Below the pieces are notes generated by a model. That model was not told the DNA's origin. It saw only the letters and a program-made list of their open reading frames with translations, and made no database searches. This document shows, piece by piece, positions 46,921-54,853 of a DNA stretch of 64,000 bases. The stretch's first letter is position 1; each line of letters begins with the position of its first letter. Both the position numbers and the translations under genes were made by a program. The DNA comes from Actinomycetota bacterium. GTDB taxonomy: Bacteria; Actinomycetota; CADDZG01; JAHWKV01. The stretch lies in contig JAHWKU010000006.1 in assembly GCA_019347715.1 (NCBI GenBank), positions 1 through 64,000 of the forward strand, written 5' to 3'.

Positions 46921-46938
46921 AGGAGGGATGAAACTAGG

Positions 46939-47535
46939 ATGGAACGCCGTGGGACGAAAGTATTCGCGCGGCTAGTGCTTCCTTTGCTTGCTCTGACCGG
47001 GATCGCTGCCTCTCCGGCCGAGATGTCGGTTTCAGCCGTCGCAGAGCGGCCGAGGAAAGCCCAGCCCATCAAAGTCGCCATGGGGTTCCATGTGATCGGG
47101 CAACGGTCTCCCGAAGCCATGTCAGTTCGTCCTCATCCAACGTACGTGGGAGATTCCGGGGAAGTCGTTTCCGCCCCCCAGCTAGCCAGGTTTCTGGCAA
47201 GACACCGATCTCCGCTTGCGGGGTATGCCTCTAACCTTGTGCGAGCTGGGGCTACCTACGGGGTCGATCCCCGTTTGGTGGTAGCGATAGCCGGAGTCGA
47301 GAGCAGTTACGGAAAGAGATGCCGAGGTCATAACGCCTGGGGATGGAACAACGGGCGCACTCGCTGGAAGTCGTGGCCCGAGTCGATCGACAATTACACC
47401 CGCTTGATATCCGAGCGCTACCCAAATTGGCGCAACATCCGGCGCATGGCCCCCATCTATAACCCCAACACGCCGGAAGCTTGGGGCCGGAAAGTAAAAG
47501 GTGTGATGGCGAGCATCCCCGTCGCGACGGGCTAG
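46939..47535 (+). CDS. Exported lysozyme-fold protein (lytic transglycosylase/glucosaminidase-like)
   Basis: The 198-residue product has a signal peptide (basic RRGTK, hydrophobic about 8-22, Ala-rich cleavage region) and a C-terminal lysozyme-like domain (about 90-195). The putative acid is Glu121 in GVESSYGKRC, followed by NAWGWNNGRTRWKSW and the aromatic ERYPNW, as in SLT/GH73-type folds. It probably cuts or binds peptidoglycan outside the membrane. AGGAGGG lies 11 nt before the ATG, and a LexA-like box and a structured leader precede it. Confidence 0.78.
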   Translation: MERRGTKVFARLVLPLLALTGIAASPAEMSVSAVAERPRKAQPIKVAMGFHVIGQRSPEAMSVRPHPTYVGDSGEVVSAPQLARFLARHRSPLAGYASNLVRAGATYGVDPRLVVAIAGVESSYGKRCRGHNAWGWNNGRTRWKSWPESIDNYTRLISERYPNWRNIRRMAPIYNPNTPEAWGRKVKGVMASIPVATG

Positions 47536-47630
47536 TCACAACGCGCTAGGCAGATTTCCTGAAGTCTCAATTCCTCAAATCCGCCCAGAGCGGGCCGATA
47601 CTCCGATCAGATACATAGGAGGAATATCGG

Positions 47631-47945
47631 ATGACCACGATCAAGGCAACCTGCCCCACTTGCGGTGAAGTGGACCTGACCGCAGAGGACATCGAATTAC
47701 GCATCTCCTCCACGGAAGCTGGAAGCGAATACGGCTTCGAGTGCCCAATGTGCGTCAGTCTTGTCTGGAAGCCCGCGGACGCACGCATCATCCAACTCCT
47801 GATATCGGGGGGAGTGAAGGCGAGCGTCCGAGATGAAGAACTAAGGCGTTCCGATGCTCCTGCGTTTACGTATGACGATCTTCTCGACTTCCATTTCGCG
47901 CTGGAAAGTGGATCTATCCTCGAGAACTTCCTCAACCCGGCGTAG
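47631..47945 (+). CDS. Small zinc-ribbon protein
   Basis: The 104-residue product has CPTC at Cys8/Cys11 and CPMC at Cys38/Cys41, a classic four-cysteine zinc ribbon, then a short acidic-helical C-terminal part (ADARIIQLLISGG and DDLLDFHFALESG). AGGAGGA lies 8 nt before the ATG. The role is unknown; similar small proteins occur as hypothetical genes near tatA. It could bind RNA polymerase or another protein. Confidence 0.75.
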   Translation: MTTIKATCPTCGEVDLTAEDIELRISSTEAGSEYGFECPMCVSLVWKPADARIIQLLISGGVKASVRDEELRRSDAPAFTYDDLLDFHFALESGSILENFLNPA

Positions 47946-47958
47946 TCGAAGCAAAGTC

Positions 47959-47964
47959 TAGAAT
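47959..47964 (+). promoter_or_regulatory. -10 hexamer TAGAAT before tatA
   Basis: TAGAAT ends 14 nt before the tatA ATG at 47979; the leader would be about 8 nt, too short for a standard ribosome-binding site. Confidence 0.4.
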
Positions 47965-47978
47965 GGGCCAACCGGCCC

Positions 47979-48236
47979 ATGAGACTTAGCGCAATGGAAA
48001 TGGTCACCCTGGCGATATTCGCCCTGCTCATTTTTGGACCTCAAAAACTTCCTGAGATAGCACGGACCGCGGGCAGGGTGCTCCGTGAGATCAGATCGGC
48101 AACCAACGAGCTGAGCGAGGAACTCAAGGCTGGATTTGACGAACCCCCCTCCAAAGGAGCCGGTTCATCGGCAGCCGACCATGAGAGAGGAAACGGGAAA
48201 GCCGATAGCTTCCCGAGGCCAGGACCGCGCTCATGA
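47979..48236 (+). CDS. tatA: Sec-independent translocase subunit TatA
   Basis: TatA forms the pore-forming oligomer of the twin-arginine translocase. The short N-terminal helix (MEMVTLAIFALLIFGPQKLPE) carries the conserved FGPxKLPE, followed by an amphipathic helix (IARTAGRVLREIRSATNELS) and an acidic tail. Length 85. It overlaps tatC by 4 nt. Confidence 0.93.
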   Translation: MRLSAMEMVTLAIFALLIFGPQKLPEIARTAGRVLREIRSATNELSEELKAGFDEPPSKGAGSSAADHERGNGKADSFPRPGPRS

Positions 48237-48979
48237 GGCTAATCTCTCGATCCCAGCGAAGCGAGATGACCATCATCGAGCACCTGGAAGAACTTCGAAC
48301 GCGCTTGTTCAAAATGGTGATTGCATTCGTACTGGGCAGCGGGCTGTCCTGGTTTCTCTATGACGCTTTCCTCGAGATTTTGATTTCTCCACTGCAGGGA
48401 TTGCCGGAGTCCGGTCAAATCATTACCGACGGAAAGCTGATCTTTACCTCACCGACCGAGGCCTTCTTCATTCGGTTGAAAGTGACGGCCTTTGCCGGGT
48501 TCGTGCTGGCTTTGCCGGTCATCCTCTGGCAGATCTGGAGATTTGTAACCCCCGGGCTGCACAAGCATGAGAAGCGGTATGCCGTCCCATTTGTTGCGGC
48601 ATCCATGGGGCTCTTTGTCGGTGGGGTGTATTTCTCGTTTCTCATGCTGCCTCAGGCCCTGGCCATCCTGACCAGTTTTGCGGGGACAGAACTCGTGCTC
48701 CTGCCGCGCGCGGCCGACTACCTTTCCTTCGTCCTACTCCTGATTGGCGCGTTTGGTCTCGCGTTCGAGTTTCCCTTGGTGCTTCTGTCTCTGACCCTGG
48801 TTGGGGTGCTGGACAGCCGCAAGTTGAGTCGAGGTCGGAAATTTGCGTGGCTCGGAATGCTGTTTGCTTCCGCGATCATTACTCCTACGCAAGACCCGAT
48901 CACCATGAGCCTCATGGCAGTACCCCTGATCCTTCTCTTCGAAGCCACCGTGCTAATCGCCCGCCTTATGAAGCGATGA
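48233..48979 (+). CDS. tatC: Sec-independent translocase subunit TatC
   Basis: TatC is the substrate receptor of the Tat system. Six helices are visible, with the conserved cytoplasmic HLEELRTRLFK at the N-terminus and PTEAFFIRLKV in the first periplasmic loop. I keep ATG 48233 overlapping tatA; ATG 48266 (MTIIEHLEELR) is closer to the usual start and may be used. Length 248. No tatB is nearby, as in many actinobacteria. Confidence 0.94.
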   Translation: MRLISRSQRSEMTIIEHLEELRTRLFKMVIAFVLGSGLSWFLYDAFLEILISPLQGLPESGQIITDGKLIFTSPTEAFFIRLKVTAFAGFVLALPVILWQIWRFVTPGLHKHEKRYAVPFVAASMGLFVGGVYFSFLMLPQALAILTSFAGTELVLLPRAADYLSFVLLLIGAFGLAFEFPLVLLSLTLVGVLDSRKLSRGRKFAWLGMLFASAIITPTQDPITMSLMAVPLILLFEATVLIARLMKR

Positions 48980-48987
48980 TCTTCCGC

Positions 48988-48993
48988 TAGACT
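48988..48993 (+). promoter_or_regulatory. -10 hexamer TAGACT before the 257-residue membrane protein
   Basis: TAGACT ends 12 nt before the ATG at 49006 in the 26-bp gap after tatC. No ribosome-binding site is seen. Confidence 0.35.
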
Positions 48994-49005
48994 CAGGCGT
49001 TTCCT

Positions 49006-49779
49006 ATGGCTAAGAGCAAGTCAGCTTCGCAAAAGAGGCCCGTGAAGGCGAGGGGAACGATCCCCGCGCCGAAGACTGCCCCCAAGCGCAACTTCGTCCC
49101 CATCCATCGCAGACGTCCCGTGCAGGCAGCTGCTGCGGTGGTGGTCATCTTGTTGGTCGCACTGATCGTCTGGAGAGTCTTGGATGCCAGGGGAGAGGAC
49201 CGGAAGAAAGAAAGGGCAGTGGAGCGATTCGACAACAGCGTGATAACGCTGTTTACGGGAATCAACGATACCGTCGAGGCCATGTCCTCAGACCCGGCTC
49301 AATATGGAGCGGGAGCGCTGGCCCCCGAGGAATTTCTCCCACGGACTGAAGAATGGGTGGAGAACATCCGGGAGGTCAATGTTTCCCTCAGGGCCAGGGA
49401 GGTTCCAGCGGAGCTCGCCACCGCTAAAGCACTTTCCGTAAATGCCATCCTTATTTATCTCGATGCGGCGAAGTCTTTCCGGCTTGCAGGCAAACTCGGG
49501 GAAGGCGAAGCTCGGATCGAGGCCATTGGGCACGGTGAGAATCTAATGGCCCACGCTCAGTCGCTCGTCGGCCTCTATCAGCGGGAGATAGGTCGCATCA
49601 AGGTCGAGCTCGGCATGATCACTCCGGCGGAGGCAGGGCTCGATCAGGAGATCCAGCTCCCTCCAGAAGAGCACAGCTTCCCGCCCGACATTGGCCAGCA
49701 GCCGGGCGGAGCTCCGATCCCAGTGCCGGGGCAAGGCGGAGATCAGGAGCCAGCTCAGGAGCAGAGCCCCGGATCTTGA
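49006..49779 (+). CDS. Single-pass membrane protein with helical extracytoplasmic domain
   Basis: No family is recognised. The 257-residue product has a very basic N-terminus (KSKSASQKRPVK; RRRRPVQ), one membrane helix (about 41-57), a helical domain (about 65-200) and a Pro/Gln/Gly-rich disordered end ending SPGS. Such layouts fit a protein with a positively charged cytoplasmic tail and an exported body. It lies between tatC and helY, and its stop overlaps the helY start. Confidence 0.7.
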   Translation: MAKSKSASQKRPVKARGTIPAPKTAPKRNFVPIHRRRPVQAAAAVVVILLVALIVWRVLDARGEDRKKERAVERFDNSVITLFTGINDTVEAMSSDPAQYGAGALAPEEFLPRTEEWVENIREVNVSLRAREVPAELATAKALSVNAILIYLDAAKSFRLAGKLGEGEARIEAIGHGENLMAHAQSLVGLYQREIGRIKVELGMITPAEAGLDQEIQLPPEEHSFPPDIGQQPGGAPIPVPGQGGDQEPAQEQSPGS

Positions 49780-52406
49780 GGGCGATCGACAGTTTCGCCG
49801 GCAGATACTCATTTCCGCTCGACGATTTCCAGGCCCGCGCCATCGACGCCCTTGCCCGCGGCGAGTCCGTTCTTGTTGCTGCCCCGACGGGCTCGGGGAA
49901 GACGGTGGTAGGGGAGTTTGCCGTCTGGCTGGCGCTGCAGGAGGGAGGAAAGGCGTTTTATACGACGCCCCTCAAGGCTCTCTCCAACCAAAAGTTTGGC
50001 GACTTCATCAGTCAGCACGGCTCGGGCAATGTGGGGTTGCTGACCGGGGATAACTCGATCAACTCTCATGCTCCGGCAGTCGTGATGACGACCGAAGTGC
50101 TGCGAAACATGATCTATGAGGGCTCGGACCTTCTGAACGATCTCAGGTATGTGGTGCTCGACGAGGTCCACTACCTGCAGGACAAGTACCGTGGCGCTGT
50201 TTGGGAAGAGGTGATCATCCACCTCCCAGTTGACATCAAAATCGTATGTCTTTCCGCAACCGTCTCCAATGCAGAAGAGTTCGCTGACTGGATCCAAACG
50301 GTTCGCGGAGCGACCGCCGTCATCATCGAAGAGTCAAGGCCCGTGGAGCTGCGGCATCACTATCTTGTTGAGGGGGACCTTTATCCGATGTTCGTCAGCC
50401 GGGAAGACGGGGTGGTTCCCAATCCCGATATCGGGCGGGCGGAGCGGCGCTCGAGGTCCAAGGCGGCCCGGTCTCGCAGCAGGCGCCGCCCGACGGTCTA
50501 TCGGTCAGACGTGGTCGATCTTCTCAAAGCCGAAGAACTTCTTCCAGCAATTTACTTCATCTTTTCCAGGAAAGGGTGCGACATGGCGGCGCGGCAGTGC
50601 TTGGCCGACGGGCTAAGGCTGACCGACGCATCCGAACGACGACGAATTCGTGATTTTGTTCAGATGCGCTGTTCTTTTCTGAACGATGACGACCTGCATG
50701 TTCTCGGCTATGAGAGTTGGCTCGAGACTCTCAGTCTTGGCCTAGCCTCCCATCATGCCGGCCTCATCCCCGCGTTCAAAGAAACTGTCGAGGAGCTATT
50801 CCAGGCCGGGCTGATAAAGGTAGTTTTCGCCACCGAGACGCTGTCGCTGGGCATCAACATGCCGGCCCGCAGTGTCTTCATCGAAAGCATCGTCAAGTTC
50901 ACCGGTGAGAGACACGAACCGATGACCCCAGGCGAATTCACTCAACTCACCGGCAGAGCGGGACGGCGTGGGATCGACATACTCGGTCACGCTGTAGTGC
51001 CTCGCCAACGGGATCTCTTGTTCGAGCAAGTCGTCGGTCTTGCACAGACCCGTTCCTTCCCCCTTGTCTCCTCCTTCGAGCCCTCATACAACATGGCTAC
51101 CAATCTGGTGCGCAACTACATCATCGAAGAAGCCGAGCACTTGTTGAATTCATCGTTCGCGCAGTACCACGCAGACAAAGACGTCGTGGTTCTCGAGAGG
51201 CTCATCGAAAGAAACGAAGCCTACTTAGCCTCATACCGCGAGAAAATGAAGTGCGACCTAGGCGACTTCGAAAGCTATCGCCAGCTCTGGGAGGAGGCGA
51301 CGAAGCTGGAGCGGAGTTCGGGCCGGTGGCAGAAATCCAGCAGCATGCGCGAGACACGGCGGACGTTTGCTCACTCCAGGCCGGGTCAAGTGCTCGTGAT
51401 GGATGTGAAAAAAGTCCAGGGTCCCGTCGTCGTGGTTTCAACCGAGCAGACCAAGAGAGGAGAACCCCGCCTCGTTGTTTTGACCGATCGAGATCGGATC
51501 CTTCGATTGTCACCGCGAGAGTTTGCAGAGCCTCCTCGCTCGGTCACCACTATGCCGATTGCCAAAGGGATCCGCGGAGGGAGAGTTCCGCCCCAGATCC
51601 GTAAACAACTCGTGTCGAGACTGAGGCAGCTAGACCTTCCGGCCAAAGAGTCCAAGACATCGAATAACGCACCCGATGAGGAGAGCCGCCGGCTAAGCGA
51701 CCTGCGAGAGGCGCTCCAGTCCCATCCTTGTCACGGCTGCCCGGACGTTAAGAGACACCTCCAGTGGGCGGAGCGGGCCGGAAGGCTGGAACGAGAGATC
51801 GCAGGACTGAGGAAGCGGGTGCGGTCCCGAACCGGGACGCTGGCGCGCAAATTTGAAAAGGTCCTGGGCATCCTTCGGGAGTACGACTGTCTCCAAGGGT
51901 TTGACCTCGCCCCCAAAGGGCTGCTTCTTGCCCGCATCTACAACGAGAACGACCTCCTTCTTACTGATGTCCTGTGGCAGGACTGGCTCGAAGGGCTGGA
52001 TGCTCCTGAGCTTGCGGCCGTCGTCTCATCCTTCGTGTTCGAAAGTCGCGGGCCTGCCGAGGTTCCCGGCTCCATGCCCACTTCGGCTACGCGGGCCATT
52101 TTTGCCAAGATCGAGCGCCTTCATACAAAACTCAAGGCGGCTGAGGACAGAGCCGGGCTCGAGCTCACAAGAGGCGTCGAAAGCGGATTTGCTCAAACTG
52201 CGTTTCGATGGTGTTCAGGGGCCGACCTTGATGAGGTCGTAGAAGAAGAGGCCGCGGCGGGCGACTTCATCCGGTCGATGAAGCAGACACTGGACCTCCT
52301 GAAGCAGATCATGGAGGCAGTTGACAAAGAGAGTCTGAGGGCGACCATCGGAACCGCCATCTCAGGGATAGATCGAGGCGTCATCGCCTATACCGGAGCG
52401 ATCTGA
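49776..52406 (+). CDS. helY: Ski2/Mtr4-like DEAD/DEAH-box RNA helicase (HelY)
   Basis: This helicase of the Ski2-like group probably remodels RNA. Walker A APTGSGKT is at residues 36-43, the DEVH box is DEVHYLQD, motif III is SATVSN, motif V NMPAR and motif VI TGRAGRRG. The C-terminal half carries DSHCT-like helical domain material. TTG 49776 overlaps the preceding stop. Length 876. In mycobacteria helY also follows tatC, supporting the symbol. Confidence 0.92.
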   Translation: MRAIDSFAGRYSFPLDDFQARAIDALARGESVLVAAPTGSGKTVVGEFAVWLALQEGGKAFYTTPLKALSNQKFGDFISQHGSGNVGLLTGDNSINSHAPAVVMTTEVLRNMIYEGSDLLNDLRYVVLDEVHYLQDKYRGAVWEEVIIHLPVDIKIVCLSATVSNAEEFADWIQTVRGATAVIIEESRPVELRHHYLVEGDLYPMFVSREDGVVPNPDIGRAERRSRSKAARSRSRRRPTVYRSDVVDLLKAEELLPAIYFIFSRKGCDMAARQCLADGLRLTDASERRRIRDFVQMRCSFLNDDDLHVLGYESWLETLSLGLASHHAGLIPAFKETVEELFQAGLIKVVFATETLSLGINMPARSVFIESIVKFTGERHEPMTPGEFTQLTGRAGRRGIDILGHAVVPRQRDLLFEQVVGLAQTRSFPLVSSFEPSYNMATNLVRNYIIEEAEHLLNSSFAQYHADKDVVVLERLIERNEAYLASYREKMKCDLGDFESYRQLWEEATKLERSSGRWQKSSSMRETRRTFAHSRPGQVLVMDVKKVQGPVVVVSTEQTKRGEPRLVVLTDRDRILRLSPREFAEPPRSVTTMPIAKGIRGGRVPPQIRKQLVSRLRQLDLPAKESKTSNNAPDEESRRLSDLREALQSHPCHGCPDVKRHLQWAERAGRLEREIAGLRKRVRSRTGTLARKFEKVLGILREYDCLQGFDLAPKGLLLARIYNENDLLLTDVLWQDWLEGLDAPELAAVVSSFVFESRGPAEVPGSMPTSATRAIFAKIERLHTKLKAAEDRAGLELTRGVESGFAQTAFRWCSGADLDEVVEEEAAAGDFIRSMKQTLDLLKQIMEAVDKESLRATIGTAISGIDRGVIAYTGAI

Positions 52407-52427
52407 GGGCCGGTATAGAGGCCTGGA

Positions 52428-52433
52428 TAGAAT
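52428..52433 (+). promoter_or_regulatory. -10 hexamer TAGAAT before the lipid kinase gene
   Basis: TAGAAT ends 9 nt before the ATG at 52443, with no ribosome-binding site between them, giving an almost leaderless message. Confidence 0.42.
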
Positions 52434-52442
52434 CTTCAGCCG

Positions 52443-53366
52443 ATGGGCTCCCCGTTCGGAAAGGCCGTAGTGATCGCCAATGCGCGCGCGGGAAAGGGAT
52501 CTGTTTCCAAGGATCCATCGAGGTATGAAGATCTTCTCGCAGCTGCCGGTCTCGACTTCGAAATTCGTCTCACCGACCGGGCCGGCCATGCAATCGATAT
52601 CGCGGATGCAGCGTTGGACGAGGGAATCCGTTATCTGATCGCGCTCGGGGGAGACGGGACTATTCACGAGGTGGTCAACGGGATGCTCCATGCCGACGGA
52701 ACACCGAAGAACCCAGATGCAGTGCTGGGAGTTCTTCCTGCAGGAAGTGGAAGTGACTTCATTCGAACTTTCGGTTTACCCCAGGCTGCGGAAGATGCAG
52801 CCAAGCATTTAGCCGGAGAGAACCTGTTCCTTATAGATGTCGGCCGCGTCGAATACCAGTCGGGTGCAGAGCGAAGGAGTGTCTTCTTCCCGAACATCGC
52901 CGAGGCAGGGTTGGGAGGGGACATAGTTCGCAGAGCCGAACGCCTTCCGAGATGGCTAGGCAAGTCCAGATACTTGTTCTCCTTCTGGATGACGCTGTCT
53001 CGGTACAAGGCAACTCAAGGCAGGATCACTATGGGCGATCGAGTTTATGAAGGGAAAATCACAAACCTGGTGGTGGCCAATGCGCAATTCTTCGGAGGGG
53101 CGATGAAGATCGCTCCAAGAGCTCATCCTTCCGACGGCATGTTCGACGTACTCGTCCAGATGGGGACGAAGGCGGACTACGTCGCCGGAATCACCAAGGT
53201 GTACAAGGGCGATCACATTCCCTCGCCGGCCATCAAGGTCTATCTGGCCGCAAAGGTGGAGGTCACCACCGACGCGTCCCTTCAGGTTGAGGCCGATGGA
53301 GAGGTACTTGGATACACACCTGCAACCTTCGAGATCATCCCAAGGGTGATAAATCTAAAGATCTAG
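52443..53366 (+). CDS. Diacylglycerol kinase family lipid kinase (YegS/DgkB-like)
   Basis: The 307-residue product phosphorylates a lipid such as diacylglycerol or a sphingoid base. The catalytic-domain motif GGDGTIHEV sits at residues 69-77, GSGSDFIRTFG binds nucleotide, and a C-terminal lipid-binding beta domain follows (LQVEADGEVLGYTPA). It is monocistronic and its stop is 4 nt into the convergent gene. The exact lipid cannot be fixed from sequence. Confidence 0.85.
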   Translation: MGSPFGKAVVIANARAGKGSVSKDPSRYEDLLAAAGLDFEIRLTDRAGHAIDIADAALDEGIRYLIALGGDGTIHEVVNGMLHADGTPKNPDAVLGVLPAGSGSDFIRTFGLPQAAEDAAKHLAGENLFLIDVGRVEYQSGAERRSVFFPNIAEAGLGGDIVRRAERLPRWLGKSRYLFSFWMTLSRYKATQGRITMGDRVYEGKITNLVVANAQFFGGAMKIAPRAHPSDGMFDVLVQMGTKADYVAGITKVYKGDHIPSPAIKVYLAAKVEVTTDASLQVEADGEVLGYTPATFEIIPRVINLKI

Positions 53367-53659
53367 AAGAGCAAGGACACGATCCCTCTAGCGAGGGTAA
53401 AGGCGCCCATCAGCACAAGCAGTATGAGAAAGAGAATCAGTGGCCCAGCCCACCAATCCGTGTGCCGATCCAGCGGTGGGGCCTCCCGCGTTTCAACATA
53501 GATCGCGAGGGTCGTTCCAGACTCATCGCGGATCAGGGCGTGCTCCTTTGTGCCGTCGTCGACCTGAGAGGCTTCCACCAATAAGTTGGTCACCTCCTCT
53601 TTGGACATTCGCAGGACGGCTTCGGGAATCTGCCTCCCCCTGGTATCGCGTATCTCCAT
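53363..53659 (-). CDS. Small protein with a C-terminal membrane helix
   Basis: I start this at ATG 53659 because TACAAT lies 7 nt upstream on the minus strand and the longer frame would overlap the opposite gene. The 98-residue product has a soluble N-terminal part (RGRQIPEAVL and DDGTKEHALIRDESGTTLAI) and one C-terminal helix (about 74-95) preceded by WWAG. No function is recognised. It is divergent from the acyl-CoA dehydrogenase with 39 bp between starts. Confidence 0.65.
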   Translation of the reverse strand: MEIRDTRGRQIPEAVLRMSKEEVTNLLVEASQVDDGTKEHALIRDESGTTLAIYVETREAPPLDRHTDWWAGPLILFLILLVLMGAFTLARGIVSLLF

Positions 53660-53666
53660 GCAGAGC

Positions 53667-53672
53667 ATTGTA
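53667..53672 (-). promoter_or_regulatory. -10 hexamer TACAAT, leaderless promoter of the 98-residue protein
   Basis: The minus-strand TACAAT ends 7 nt before the ATG at 53659. It faces the plus-strand TAGGAT of the dehydrogenase 10 bp away, forming a divergent pair. Confidence 0.45.
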
Positions 53673-53682
53673 GGAGGCGAGG

Positions 53683-53688
53683 TAGGAT
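53683..53688 (+). promoter_or_regulatory. -10 hexamer TAGGAT before the acyl-CoA dehydrogenase
   Basis: TAGGAT ends 10 nt before the ATG at 53699. No ribosome-binding site is seen. Confidence 0.42.
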
Positions 53689-53698
53689 TTTCGTCTCG

Positions 53699-54853
53699 AT
53701 GGCTAGCCCGGAGCGCCTGATGCACCTTCTTTCCGAAGACGAACGTGCCCTTAGAAAGATGGTGCGCGAACTTGTCGACGGAGAGCTGCGTAAGCTGTCT
53801 ACCGAATACGAAGAGCGCGCAGAAGACCCAAAGCAGAGCTACCAGAAACTGGCCGAGCTCGGACTGGCCGGTATTCCGTTCGATCCCGAGTATGGCGGGG
53901 GAGGGGAGCGCTACCTCACATACCTGATGGTCATCGAAGAGCTGGCCCGTGGGTGGCTGGCGCTGGCCATTGGGCTAGGGGTGCACACCCTGGCCTGTGA
54001 TGGTTTGCAACGCTTTGGAGACAGCAGTCTCAAGGAGCGCTACCTCGCAGACATGGTGTCGGGCAGGCGCTTCGGAGCCTATGCGCTATCAGAGCCGGCA
54101 TCTGGATCAGATGCCTCGAGTCTTTCTACGAAGGCGACTAGATCGAATGGATCCTACCTCGTAAGCGGACAGAAGCAGTTCTGCACAAGAGGGGGTGAGG
54201 CCGATCTTCTGCTGCTCATGGCGAGAACTTCGGGCGAAGGTCCCCGCGGGATAAGCGCCTTTATCGTTGAGCAGGGCACTGAGGGCTTCACTCCGACGAA
54301 AGTCGAAAACAAGATGGGATGGAGATCTTCTCCAACTTGGGAGCTGGTGTTCGAAGAATGCCCGGTACCAGAGGAAAACCGCATCGGCAACGAGGGGGAG
54401 GGATTCAAGGTAGCCCTATCGGCTCTGGATGCGGGAAGGCTCGGAATAGCGGCGTGCTCCATTGGATTGGCTCAGGCCGCTCTCGAGGCGTCTCTCCGAT
54501 TCGCATCCGAAAGAGAGCAATTCGGAAGCAGGATCATCGACTTCCAGGGCATCCAATTCATGCTTGCCGACATGGCGACCCAGGTCGAGGCAGGAAGGGC
54601 GCTCTATCGTCATGCGGCATCGCTGAAGGATGCCGGCGTGGATTACTCGACGGAAGCATCGATGGCGAAACTATTTTGCTCCGACGTCGCCATGAAAGTT
54701 ACGACGGACGCGGTTCAGATCCATGGAGGCTACGGCTACATCGAGGAGTATCCGGTTGAGAGATACATGCGCGAGGCCAAAGCGCTTCAGATCGTCGAAG
54801 GAACGAATCAGATCCAGCGAATGGTTATTGGGCGCCGGTTAGCTCCGAGATGA
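53699..54853 (+). CDS. Acyl-CoA dehydrogenase
   Basis: It introduces a trans-2 double bond in acyl-CoA using FAD, the first step of beta-oxidation or a related catabolic path. The 384-residue product has the FAD-binding block YALSEPASGSDASS, a middle GGEADLLLLMART, and the C-terminal IHGGYGYIEEYPVERYMREAK, whose first Glu is the usual catalytic base. The next gene overlaps its stop (ATGA). Confidence 0.92.
   Translation: MASPERLMHLLSEDERALRKMVRELVDGELRKLSTEYEERAEDPKQSYQKLAELGLAGIPFDPEYGGGGERYLTYLMVIEELARGWLALAIGLGVHTLACDGLQRFGDSSLKERYLADMVSGRRFGAYALSEPASGSDASSLSTKATRSNGSYLVSGQKQFCTRGGEADLLLLMARTSGEGPRGISAFIVEQGTEGFTPTKVENKMGWRSSPTWELVFEECPVPEENRIGNEGEGFKVALSALDAGRLGIAACSIGLAQAALEASLRFASEREQFGSRIIDFQGIQFMLADMATQVEAGRALYRHAASLKDAGVDYSTEASMAKLFCSDVAMKVTTDAVQIHGGYGYIEEYPVERYMREAKALQIVEGTNQIQRMVIGRRLAPR

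Noticed and set aside
46680-46938. c-di-AMP (ydaO) riboswitch
   Set aside because: Such switches often precede wall hydrolases, but the GGGGUGAAUC-type conserved cores are missing on both strands.
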